Shown: positions 1 to 7,828 of the stretch, piece after piece | How the letters are laid out: each line of letters starts with the position of its first letter | Position numbering within the stretch: the first letter of the stretch is position 1 | Source of the DNA: JAHZMA01 sp965205905 | Lineage (GTDB): Bacteria; Pseudomonadota; Alphaproteobacteria; JABAAW01; JAHZMA01 | Length of the DNA: 64,000 nt | Assembly (NCBI GenBank): GCA_965205905.1 | Contig: CBDBHZ010000012.1 | Coordinates: forward strand, 372,001-436,000 | Direction: 5' to 3' | The notes under the pieces: model-generated | Told to the model about the DNA's origin: nothing | The model's database searches: none | What the model saw: the letters and a program-made list of their open reading frames with translations, nothing else | Program-made: the position numbers and the translations under genes

Positions 1-531
1 GCGATACAGGATAAGCAATTGGATAGAGATTTTTATCAACGCGTCAGCCTATTAGAAATTATGTTACCGTCATTAGCAGAGCGGAGGGTTGATATTATTG
101 AGATTGTGCATTATCTTAACTCAAAATGGGCAAAAATTTACGCGATGCAACCGATTAAATTTATCATTTCAGCATTGAATATTATCGAAGGGCATAATTG
201 GCAGGGGAATTTCTTTGCGCTCAATAATTTTATCGAACGGTTTTATTTGCGTGATACGCAATATATAATGCAAACTGTTGATGATAAAATGGTCAATGCG
301 TTATTATATCCTGATGAGCCAAATAACTCTCAGCAATTAGAAGATATGATGCGGCTTACCTATAAGCAGGCAAAAGAAAAATTTGAAAAACAGTATTTAC
401 GCTATCAACTGCAACATTATGGTGGTAATATCTCGCAAACGGCAAAATTTATTGGCGTCAATCGCGTATCGCTTCATCGGAAAATCAAAATGCTAAATTT
501 ACCATCACAATATGAAAAGAAACAGGATTAG
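1..531 (+). CDS. ntrX: NtrX-type sigma54 response regulator, C-terminal part (5' end outside window)
   Basis: The reading frame is open from base 1, so this is the 3' part of a longer gene. The visible part covers the end of an AAA+ domain (RVSLLEIMLPSLAERRVDI resembles the usual YRLSV..PPLAERREDI) and a C-terminal Fis-type helix-turn-helix (GNISQTAKFIGVNRVSLHRK). The position 3 bp before trkA, with a D-amino-acid aminotransferase next, is the common alphaproteobacterial ntrYX-trkA-dat order, which supports NtrX, a nitrogen/redox regulator. Oddity: the sensor-II segment, normally WPGNVRQL, reads WQGNFFAL, so the conserved Arg is gone. ATP-dependent activation may therefore be impaired. The receiver domain and GAFTGA loop lie outside the window and cannot be judged. 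Confidence 0.8.
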   Translation, partial: AIQDKQLDRDFYQRVSLLEIMLPSLAERRVDIIEIVHYLNSKWAKIYAMQPIKFIISALNIIEGHNWQGNFFALNNFIERFYLRDTQYIMQTVDDKMVNALLYPDEPNNSQQLEDMMRLTYKQAKEKFEKQYLRYQLQHYGGNISQTAKFIGVNRVSLHRKIKMLNLPSQYEKKQD

Positions 532-534
532 AAT

Positions 535-1914
535 ATGCGTGTTATTGTTTGTGGTGCAGGCAGAGTAGGCAATGCGATTGCCGAATATCTGGTAGCAGAA
601 AAGCATGATGTGGTGATGATTGATAATTCGCCTGAAACGGTTGCCAGAATAGGCGATACTTTAGATGTGCAAGCCTTTGTTGGCAATTCTGCCGAACCTT
701 CTATGCTAGAATTGGCAGGTGCTGCCGATGCTGATATGCTGATTGCCTCAACCGAAAGTGATGAGGTGAATATGACGAGCTGTCAGGTTGCCAATGCTTT
801 GTTTAAGGTGCCGTTGAAGCTTGCAAGGATTCGCAATTCTGATTATTTATTACCGCGTTGGGAAAAATTATTTAACCGCGAGAATATCCCGATTGATGCA
901 TTGGTTTCCACCGAAGATGCGATTGCCCGCACCATCACCAGAAGGGTGAATGCCTTTAATGCCTTTGATGTTATACCGCTTGCCAACGATTCCATGCGCG
1001 CCATCGGGATTAAAGTGCCAGATAATTGCCCGTTATTACGCACGCCATTACGGCAATTAACAACCCTATTTCCTGATTTGCAATGCACCATATTATGTAT
1101 TGTGCGCAACGAACAATTTATCGTGCCAAAATCACGTGATTATTTACTGGCAGGCGATCAAGTCTATCTGTGTGCGGCAACCTCGCATATTGAGCGGGCG
1201 ATTACTATTTTTGGCTTTACCGATAGCGGGCAGACACAGCGCGTGTTGATTATCGGCGCTAGCCATTTGGGGATGGCATTGCTAGAACAATTATTAAAAA
1301 CCAGTGATAATATTTCAATCACTGTGATTGAAAAAGACCGCGACCGTGCTTATAGGGTGGCCGAAACCATGCCGAAAGTTTCGGTGCTTGCAGGCGATGT
1401 GATGGATAATGCTTTGTTAGAAGAAGTGGATGTTGAAACATTCGATACCTCAGTTGCCATCACCAAAGATGATGAGTTAAACACGCTTGCCACTTTAATG
1501 CTTAAAAAAATGGGAATTAAGCGCGGGATTGCGATTGTTGATAAATCTGGCTATTCTAGCCTTGTCTCTAATTTAGGGGTTGATGTGGTGATTAGCCCAC
1601 GTTTGATTACGGTATCATCAATCATTCAGCATATCAGGCGCGGGCGGATTCATTCTGCCTATGCTTTATTTGATGGGCGTGCAGAATTATTTGAAATATC
1701 GGCACTTTCCACCTCGTCGGTGGTGGGCAAAACAATCGGGTCTCTTAATTTACCAAAAGGCGTGATTTTTGGCGGTATCATCCGCGATAATAAAGTCATC
1801 ATGCCGCATCCTGATGTAACAATTTATGAAGATGAGCGCGTGATTGTATTTGCGCGCCAAGAAGCAGTGCGCGCTGTGGAAAAACTATTCTCAGTAACAT
1901 TAGAATATTTTTGA
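535..1914 (+). CDS. trkA: Trk-type potassium uptake regulatory NAD-binding protein TrkA
   Basis: 459 aa, the usual length of two-repeat TrkA. Two RCK units are visible: residues about 1-220 begin with a Rossmann motif CGAGRVGNAIAEYL, and residues about 230-459 begin with VLIIGASHLGMALLEQL. Each unit is followed by a TrkA_C-like segment (PLLRTPLRQL; VVGKTIGSLNLPKG). TrkA is a peripheral membrane protein that gates the TrkH/TrkG potassium channel in response to NAD(H) or nucleotides. The channel subunit is not in this window. The gene starts with ATG 3 bp after the NtrX stop, so it is almost certainly co-transcribed with ntrX. The second nucleotide motif, GASHLG, is looser than GxGxxG. The ORF is intact. 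Confidence 0.93.
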   Translation: MRVIVCGAGRVGNAIAEYLVAEKHDVVMIDNSPETVARIGDTLDVQAFVGNSAEPSMLELAGAADADMLIASTESDEVNMTSCQVANALFKVPLKLARIRNSDYLLPRWEKLFNRENIPIDALVSTEDAIARTITRRVNAFNAFDVIPLANDSMRAIGIKVPDNCPLLRTPLRQLTTLFPDLQCTILCIVRNEQFIVPKSRDYLLAGDQVYLCAATSHIERAITIFGFTDSGQTQRVLIIGASHLGMALLEQLLKTSDNISITVIEKDRDRAYRVAETMPKVSVLAGDVMDNALLEEVDVETFDTSVAITKDDELNTLATLMLKKMGIKRGIAIVDKSGYSSLVSNLGVDVVISPRLITVSSIIQHIRRGRIHSAYALFDGRAELFEISALSTSSVVGKTIGSLNLPKGVIFGGIIRDNKVIMPHPDVTIYEDERVIVFARQEAVRAVEKLFSVTLEYF

Positions 1915-1934
1915 TATGCGTATAGGTTAAAATC

Positions 1935-2804
1935 ATGCCAGAACAAATTTACTTAAACGGAAAGTTCTTGAACCGTCAATATGCGATGCAACATGCTGAA
2001 GACCGCAGCAATCAATTTGCTGATGCAATTTACGAGGTGGTTGGCGTGTATAAAGGCAGGCTGATTGATGAGGCGGCACATTTGGAACGGATGCAATTCT
2101 CGCTTGGTGAGTTAGGCATTGAATTTTTTATGACGATGCCGACATTAAAATTGCTGATACGCGATTTATTAAAGCGCAACCGCATTATGAATGGCTATCT
2201 TTATCTGCAGGTGAGTCGCGGGGTGCAACGGCGCGACCATGCAATCCCGATTCCGCAACCCAAAGCAGGGCTGTATATGGCAACAAAAAACATTGATTTT
2301 GATAATAATCCCAAAAGTAAAAACGGTATCAAGGTGATGACAACAAGCGATGACAGATGGGCGCGCCCTGATATTAAATCGGTTGGTTTATTGCCCAATG
2401 TGTTGGCAAAAAGCGAGGCGATAACACAAGGCTATGATGATGCGGTGTTTGTTGATGAGGCGGGCAAATTGCGCGAGGGGACATCAAATAATTTTTACGC
2501 CATTATGGGCAGTAAAATCTATCAATATCCTACCAATGGCAGTATCCTTGCGGGTATTACGCGTATGGGACTATCAAGCCTATTGCCACAATCGGGGCTA
2601 GAGATTATCAATGATGGCGTGCCTATCGGTGCGTTAGACCAGATTGACGAGGCTTTTATCACATCTTCTGGCATTTTTATTATGCCGATTGTGCAAATCA
2701 ACCAAACCATTATCGGCGATGGCAAAGTGGGCAAACATACCAAAAATTTGCAGGCGAGCTATCATAGTTATGTGATGGGTTTCACCCAAGAAATTGCGGT
2801 ATAA
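1935..2804 (+). CDS. dat: D-amino-acid aminotransferase (class IV PLP enzyme)
   Basis: 289 aa, matching fold-type IV aminotransferases. Landmarks are YEVVGVYKGR near residue 35, the R..DH segment RGVQRRDHAIP, the PLP-lysine neighbourhood KSVGLLPNVLAKSEA around residue 147, and the phosphate-binding EGTSNNFYAI near residue 185. It probably interconverts D-alanine, D-glutamate and 2-oxoacids, supplying D-amino acids for peptidoglycan. Branched-chain aminotransferase (IlvE) is the main alternative, but the length, the KSVGLLPNVLAK segment and the trkA neighbourhood favour D-amino-acid aminotransferase. An ATG start 20 bp after trkA and a stop 1 bp before the next gene place it in the same operon. 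Confidence 0.85.
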   Translation: MPEQIYLNGKFLNRQYAMQHAEDRSNQFADAIYEVVGVYKGRLIDEAAHLERMQFSLGELGIEFFMTMPTLKLLIRDLLKRNRIMNGYLYLQVSRGVQRRDHAIPIPQPKAGLYMATKNIDFDNNPKSKNGIKVMTTSDDRWARPDIKSVGLLPNVLAKSEAITQGYDDAVFVDEAGKLREGTSNNFYAIMGSKIYQYPTNGSILAGITRMGLSSLLPQSGLEIINDGVPIGALDQIDEAFITSSGIFIMPIVQINQTIIGDGKVGKHTKNLQASYHSYVMGFTQEIAV

Positions 2805-2805
2805 A

Positions 2806-3480
2806 ATGAGCGAACTTCCTAAAATTATTCTGTTCGATTGGGACAATACCATCGTGCAAAGTGCCAAAGCGTTAAAAGATGCGATGGAAACAGTGCTTGA
2901 TATGGGTTTCCCCTTGCCCGATACAGATGTGCGCGAGCAATATTTTGGCACCAGTTTTCGCAGTGGTTTTCCGCATTTATTTGGGACAAAATGGCTAGAA
3001 GCAAAAGAAATCTATCATCAAAAATTCCAATCATGCCGTGATGCTTACCCTAATCAGCTGTTTCCTTATGTGGCTGATGCTGAACAAATTTTACATCATT
3101 GCAAAGAGCAAAATTATCAGATGGCGGTGGTGAGTAATCGGTTGCATGAAGATTTGGTGTATGAGGTTCATAAAACAGGGTTGCAAGATTTGTTCTTTTG
3201 CATTTGTGGCTCAGGTCCATCAGAGGCTGATAAACCCGATACCAGCCATGCACGATATGCGTTGCAAATGGGTGGCTACGAGAAGATGCTCGATGATGCT
3301 TCAATGCGGCAAAATATCGTGATGATAGGTGATTCTAAAGTGGATATGCTGTTGGCAAAGAATCTTGATGTTGCGGGTATCTTGTTAATCGATGACGGAC
3401 AGCACATTAAGCAAGCGACAGATTGCCATATCATCAATCATTTGCGTGAATTGCCGAATTTGTTAAATAAGTTATGGTAA
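2806..3480 (+). CDS. HAD-superfamily phosphatase, phosphoglycolate phosphatase-like
   Basis: 224 aa from the ATG at 2806, which follows the preceding stop codon by 1 bp. A longer frame from a TTG at 2794 overlaps the upstream gene and adds only four residues, so I prefer the ATG. HAD motif I is FDWDNTIVQ (nucleophile and acid/base Asp near residues 12 and 14), motif II is VVSNR near residue 112, and motif IV is MIGDSKVDMLLAK near the C-terminus. The substrate cannot be told from sequence; phosphoglycolate phosphatase and PPase-like HADs share this layout. It is probably co-translated with dat as the last gene of the ntrX-trkA-dat run. Confidence 0.82.
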   Translation: MSELPKIILFDWDNTIVQSAKALKDAMETVLDMGFPLPDTDVREQYFGTSFRSGFPHLFGTKWLEAKEIYHQKFQSCRDAYPNQLFPYVADAEQILHHCKEQNYQMAVVSNRLHEDLVYEVHKTGLQDLFFCICGSGPSEADKPDTSHARYALQMGGYEKMLDDASMRQNIVMIGDSKVDMLLAKNLDVAGILLIDDGQHIKQATDCHIINHLRELPNLLNKLW

Positions 3481-3539
3481 ATATTTCATCACCATGCTAT
3501 AATAAGAATGTTAAATTCCAAATATAAAGGAAATGATAA

Positions 3540-4100
3540 ATGGTTAGTGCCATACAAGCCCATTCAACTGAAAATAATTTATTTGCCGATTTAGATGGCG
3601 AAATTGAACAGCTGGTAACATTGGTTGTTGATAATCAAATTTTCGGTATTCCTATCTTGCAAGTTCAAGATATTGTTGAGCCTAAAAATATTACCTCCGT
3701 GCCGCGCGCGCCTTCCTTTGTCTGCGGTGTGTTAAATTTACGCGGACGGATAGTAACTGTGATTGATTTGCAAGTTTGCATGGGCAAGCGTGACAAATAT
3801 GAATATCATGAAGGGCAAATGAGTGTAACCGTTGAATATGAGGGTGATTTATACACATTGCTGATAGATGATATTGGCGATGTTCTCAATATTCATAACA
3901 GTCAAGTCGGCAAAGTGCCAAAAAACCTTGATGATGCGTTGCGTGATGTTTCGAGTGGTATTGTGCAATTAGATGAGGAATTATTATCTATTTTATCTGT
4001 GCCAATGCTATTCAAACGGCTTGAATATCTCAGTAGAAATAGCAATGAAAGAGAAGGCGAGATTGCAACTGCTGGTGGCAGACGCGAAGATGAAGAATAG
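3540..4100 (+). CDS. cheW: Chemotaxis coupling protein CheW
   Basis: 186 aa with a CheW-like beta-barrel domain over residues about 20-155. Typical motifs are LVVDNQIFGIPILQVQDIVE, VPRAPSFVCGVLNLRGRI and ..TVIDL. CheW bridges chemoreceptors and the CheA kinase in the cytoplasmic signalling array. The polar C-terminal tail after residue 160 (SNEREGEIATAGGRREDEE) is not part of the domain. The ATG is preceded by AAAGGAAATGATAA, which contains a purine-rich ribosome site. A TATAAT hexamer lies at 3498-3503 without an obvious -35, so the gene may have its own promoter. No cheA, receptor or flagellar gene is in the window; the gene stands alone between metabolic genes. ORF intact. Confidence 0.9.
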   Translation: MVSAIQAHSTENNLFADLDGEIEQLVTLVVDNQIFGIPILQVQDIVEPKNITSVPRAPSFVCGVLNLRGRIVTVIDLQVCMGKRDKYEYHEGQMSVTVEYEGDLYTLLIDDIGDVLNIHNSQVGKVPKNLDDALRDVSSGIVQLDEELLSILSVPMLFKRLEYLSRNSNEREGEIATAGGRREDEE

Positions 4101-4129
4101 GGGATGAATAATAGGGCTGATTTTTAGCT

Positions 4130-4954
4130 TTATTTCTTTGCCTGATTTTTTGCCTGATTGTAAGATAAGGCATCAACCATAAAATTATGTAAATCAACAT
4201 TGCTTGCTAATATCTGTTTTTGCGTGGCAGCCTCCCAATGATTGATTCTTTTGCCTGATAAATCGCTGACCATACCACCTGCTTCACGCATAATGATAAC
4301 GCCCGCAGCAATATCCCATATATGCAAACCTTCTTCCCAAAAACCATCGTAACGCCCACATGCCACATAGGCTAAATCCAATGCCGCCGCACCAAAACGG
4401 CGCACCCCTGCAGTGTGGGGCATGATGCCACTGACTTGGTTAATGAAATTTTGATAGCGCACCATTGATTTACCGATAAAAGGAATGCCTGTGGCAAAAA
4501 TTGATTCCGCTGGTTTAGTGCGTTTTGATGGGTGAATCAGCCTATCGTTCAGATACGCACCTTTTTTATCTTCAGCAAAGAAACACTCATCTTTAATCGG
4601 GTCGTAAATCATGCCTGCAACCAGCCGATTGCCTTCGGAAAGCGCGATAGAAATTGCAAAATGGGGAAGCCCATGCAAAAAATTGGTTGTGCCATCTAGC
4701 GGGTCAATAATCCAAAGCGGTCGCATGGTATCACCATCAAATTCGCTTTCTTCGGCTAAGAATCCAATATCAGGTCTGGCATTTTCTAGCACCGAGATAA
4801 TAATATCTTCGGCTTTGGTATCGGCTTTGGTAACAAAATCACCGGGACCTTTGATGGATACTTGCAGATTTTCAACTTCGTTAAAATCGCGTACCAAACT
4901 ACGTCCAGCTTTTTCAGCAGCCTCGCGCATAATGTAATAAAGTGCAGTTTTCAT
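4130..4954 (-). CDS. suhB: Inositol-1-monophosphatase family protein (SuhB-like)
   Basis: 274 aa. The metal-binding signatures of the FIG superfamily are present: EESEF near residue 69, IIDPLDGTTNFLHG near residue 85, and the C-terminal WDIAAGVIIMREAGG. These proteins hydrolyse myo-inositol phosphates with Mg2+; SuhB also has an RNA-polymerase role in E. coli. It is the last gene of the long minus-strand run, starting 3 bp after the efp stop. A second family member lies at 54182-55066 (+) and is clearly diverged. A lysine-rich tail (NQAKNQAKK) ends the protein. An alternative start at Met9 would remove eight residues. Exact substrate not determinable. Confidence 0.85.
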   Translation of the reverse strand: MKTALYYIMREAAEKAGRSLVRDFNEVENLQVSIKGPGDFVTKADTKAEDIIISVLENARPDIGFLAEESEFDGDTMRPLWIIDPLDGTTNFLHGLPHFAISIALSEGNRLVAGMIYDPIKDECFFAEDKKGAYLNDRLIHPSKRTKPAESIFATGIPFIGKSMVRYQNFINQVSGIMPHTAGVRRFGAAALDLAYVACGRYDGFWEEGLHIWDIAAGVIIMREAGGMVSDLSGKRINHWEAATQKQILASNVDLHNFMVDALSYNQAKNQAKK

Positions 4955-4957
4955 GGA

Positions 4958-5527
4958 TTAAATCTTCGCCCGTTCTACAAAACTATTATCAGTGCTATTC
5001 ACCACAATCGCGGTGCCAGATTCAATATATTGTGGCACCATCACGCGCAAGCCATTATCGCAAATCGCAGGCTTGAACGACCCTGATTGCGTCTGCCCCT
5101 TTACCACACTATCGGCTTCAGCCACTTGCAATGTGATATGTTCTGGCAGGGTAACGCCGATAATTTCCTGTTCATACATCTCAACCTCTACCTCGATGCC
5201 TTCTTGCAAATAAATGCTGGCATCTTCGCCAATAATATCGTGGGCAATCGCGATTTGGGTATAGTCGCTATTATCCATGAAATGATAATCCGAACCATCA
5301 GCATATAAAAACTGACATTTTTTCTGGTCTAGCCTTACTTTTTCCACAGTTTCTGATGAGCGAAAACGTTCATTCAGCTTGGTGTTATCGCGGATATTTT
5401 TAAGCTCCACCTGTAAAAAAGCACCGCCTTTACCGGGTTTAACATGTTGCGTTTTCACAACTTTCCATAAGCCTGATTTATGCTCTATCACATTGCCATG
5501 GCGTAAATTATTGCCGTCAACTTTCAT
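4958..5527 (-). CDS. efp: Translation elongation factor P
   Basis: 189 aa, the normal EF-P length, with three beta-barrel domains. The tip loop of domain I contains VKPGKGGAFLQVELKN, with the Lys that is modified (beta-lysylation) or rhamnosylated (Arg) in other bacteria; here Lys appears in the KPGKGGAF loop. Domain III begins at VTLPEHITLQV and ends ..VVNSTDNSFVERAKI. EF-P relieves ribosome stalling at polyproline stretches, and the DDNPP-repeat protein at 24788 and the proline-rich E2 linker are candidate local clients. The ATG at 5527 directly abuts the thyX stop, so the two are translationally coupled. EpmA/EpmB modifiers are not in the window. Confidence 0.95.
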   Translation of the reverse strand: MKVDGNNLRHGNVIEHKSGLWKVVKTQHVKPGKGGAFLQVELKNIRDNTKLNERFRSSETVEKVRLDQKKCQFLYADGSDYHFMDNSDYTQIAIAHDIIGEDASIYLQEGIEVEVEMYEQEIIGVTLPEHITLQVAEADSVVKGQTQSGSFKPAICDNGLRVMVPQYIESGTAIVVNSTDNSFVERAKI

Positions 5528-6400
5528 CTATTCATTCTCCAAATCTAGTAATTCATATAATTCGCGTAATTCGCCTGCTGATATTTTCTGTTTAATTGCA
5601 TCTTCAGCGGCGGTATCACCGCGCAAGCGGGCTTGCACCAATGCCAAACCATTTGCTGATAATTTAGCGCCATCTAGCACATAATCGGCAAATGCTTCAT
5701 AGGCGAGTGGCACCCATTTTTTGACAATATCAGCCAAAATTTCGGCATAAACGCGGATTTCATATTGGGCGTGAGGGTCTTTCCGCAGTGCGATAAAATG
5801 TAGCAAATTATGCAAATCAATCTTCCAATACCATTGCGTATAAATATTAACAGGCAGGCTTGCCCGCGCCATTTCACGCGCTAACCCCATCTCGTTAATC
5901 ATCCATTGATAATCCTGATAGCTCTCTTGATTGTTTTTTTCAATCACGCTAATAATTTTATCATTCTTTTCGCTCTCTAATTGCGTGCCACGCGCTTGCT
6001 TTTTATGCTGATGTTGCACACCAAGCTGTTCAGAATCTGGCACATAAAATTCATTATCTAGCACCGAATAGCGTGCTGAATATTCGTTGATATTGGCGGT
6101 GCGATGCCTTACCCATTGCCGTGCGACAAAAATTGGCAATTTAATATGAAATTTTATCTCGCACATTTCAAACGGAGTGGTATGGCGGTGGCGCATCAGA
6201 TAACGGATAAGCCCGCGGTCTTCATTGACTTCTTTCGTGCCTTTACCATACGAAACCCTTGCCGCCTGCACAATTGCGCTATCTGACCCCATATAGTCAA
6301 TCAGCCTGATAAAACCTTTATCTAGCACCTTAAAAGGATTGCCCAATAAAGCATCAAGCTCTGCATTATGCGCGCGCGTGATATGAAATTCGTCTGTCAT
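5528..6400 (-). CDS. thyX: FAD-dependent thymidylate synthase ThyX
   Basis: 290 aa. The ThyX signature RHRxxSxNxxSxR appears as RHRTANINEYSARYSVL (residues about 98-114). Other family landmarks are SDSAIVQAARVSYGKGTKE near residue 40 and NLLHFIALRKDPHAQYEIR near residue 193. The enzyme makes dTMP from dUMP using FAD, NADPH and methylenetetrahydrofolate. In the signature the first Ser position is Ala (RHRTAN), a substitution seen in some ThyX proteins. Methylene-THF supply links it to folD at 25543. It lies between the M23 peptidase gene and efp in the minus-strand operon. ORF intact. Confidence 0.95.
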   Translation of the reverse strand: MTDEFHITRAHNAELDALLGNPFKVLDKGFIRLIDYMGSDSAIVQAARVSYGKGTKEVNEDRGLIRYLMRHRHTTPFEMCEIKFHIKLPIFVARQWVRHRTANINEYSARYSVLDNEFYVPDSEQLGVQHQHKKQARGTQLESEKNDKIISVIEKNNQESYQDYQWMINEMGLAREMARASLPVNIYTQWYWKIDLHNLLHFIALRKDPHAQYEIRVYAEILADIVKKWVPLAYEAFADYVLDGAKLSANGLALVQARLRGDTAAEDAIKQKISAGELRELYELLDLENE

Positions 6401-6418
6401 AATTTAATGATATGCCAT

Positions 6419-7828
6419 TTACAGGTGATTCGCCCGAATCGCCGCAATATATTTGCGGTAACGCAGCCAATCCTTGAAATTAAACCCATAGACATCACTC
6501 TCATCTTCAAATTTACTGATATGGTCAAGATACAGACTCGATTCCAAAAATCGCGTATATTCAACGTCTTTCAGCTGTGCTGATGGCTTAAAATCTTGGG
6601 TGAGTGGATTAATTTGCCGATTATTGCGCCTGATTTCATAATGCAAATGCGGTCCTGTGGAAAGCCCAGTTGAACCAACCCTGCCAATCACATCGCCTTG
6701 CTTCACCGTTTTACCCTCGCGAATTCGCCTATCGCCATCGGCACGGTTTCTGCCAAAGCCATACATATGGCCATACATGGTGCTGTAACTGCCAGCATGG
6801 CGAATGATAAGATAGCGCCCATAGCCTCTGGCATTAAATCCACGTGCAACGATTCTGCCATCACCTGCCGCTTTAATGAATGTGCCTTCAGGGGCGGCAA
6901 AATCAATGCCCTTATGCTGCCGTGTATAGCCTAAAATCGGGTGTCGCCTTGCGCCAAAACCTGAGCTAATACGGCGGTTACTAACTGGCGTTTTAAGCAA
7001 TGATTTACGGGCAGTTTTGCCATCACGCGCATAATAATCTGCCTCACCATCTTGATTCTGATAGCGGTAATAGGTGAATTCACGGTCATCATATAGTTTT
7101 AATGTTGCCATCCAAATATCGCCATAATCAACAAGATTGCCCTTATTATCGTATAATTCTTCAAATAAAATGGCGAATTCAGTGCCAACCCGAATATCTT
7201 GTTGAAAGCTAATATCAAAGCTCATCAGCTCTAAAAATTCATAATGGATGTTGGTAGGAATATCAAATTCCTTCGCCGCTTCGGAAAAATTGGTATTGAT
7301 AATACCGTCAACATGTTTGATTTTTGTTACCAGACTTTTGGTGCGCTTTTGCGGTTCAAAATCATTTTCAGCTTCTAATAATAGATATTCGGTACTATCA
7401 ATCGGGATATTGATGGCGACCAATTTTCGTGAATCTTCATTGGAATTTTCATCGGCATCAATATTTTCATTGGCATCAGCATCATTATTGTTCCATAAAA
7501 CCGTGATTTTCTGTCCCACGCGAATCTTATTGAGTGGAAATACAGGATTAAGTTTGCTGATAATCAGATTCTGCGTCTCATTATCAATATTGGCATCGCT
7601 TAATTTCTGCGCCATAAACTCATCTTCCAGCACTGTCATTGTCTCGGCAGTCAGCAATTCTTTATAAACGAAACGGTCACGGGTTTGCTCTAAAATGCTG
7701 AGCCCCTGCCCAAAATAGACTGAATGCGTTACTTTGGTTGGTTCGGTGTTTCTAAACCCCGCCACTGCAAAACATAGCAATATAACAAATCCCAAAAATA
7801 ATAATTTCTGCATCCAATTTTGTATCAT
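6419..7828 (-). CDS. M23-family peptidoglycan endopeptidase, membrane-anchored
   Basis: 469 aa. An N-terminal hydrophobic segment (LLFLGFVILLCFAVAGF, residues about 9-25) anchors or exports the protein. A long coiled/LysM-like region and an OapA-like segment follow (residues about 40-250). The C-terminal LytM domain (about 285-390) carries the zinc motifs HPILGYTRQHKGIDFAAP, GRYLIIRHAGSYSTMYGHM and the HxH in STGPHLHYEI. It should cut peptide cross-links of peptidoglycan in the periplasm during growth or division. The start ATG overlaps the upstream permease stop by 4 bp (ATGA), indicating coupling. All four expected Zn/catalytic His/Asp positions are visible, so it looks active rather than an EnvC/NlpD-type activator. 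Confidence 0.88.
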   Translation of the reverse strand: MIQNWMQKLLFLGFVILLCFAVAGFRNTEPTKVTHSVYFGQGLSILEQTRDRFVYKELLTAETMTVLEDEFMAQKLSDANIDNETQNLIISKLNPVFPLNKIRVGQKITVLWNNNDADANENIDADENSNEDSRKLVAINIPIDSTEYLLLEAENDFEPQKRTKSLVTKIKHVDGIINTNFSEAAKEFDIPTNIHYEFLELMSFDISFQQDIRVGTEFAILFEELYDNKGNLVDYGDIWMATLKLYDDREFTYYRYQNQDGEADYYARDGKTARKSLLKTPVSNRRISSGFGARRHPILGYTRQHKGIDFAAPEGTFIKAAGDGRIVARGFNARGYGRYLIIRHAGSYSTMYGHMYGFGRNRADGDRRIREGKTVKQGDVIGRVGSTGLSTGPHLHYEIRRNNRQINPLTQDFKPSAQLKDVEYTRFLESSLYLDHISKFEDESDVYGFNFKDWLRYRKYIAAIRANHL

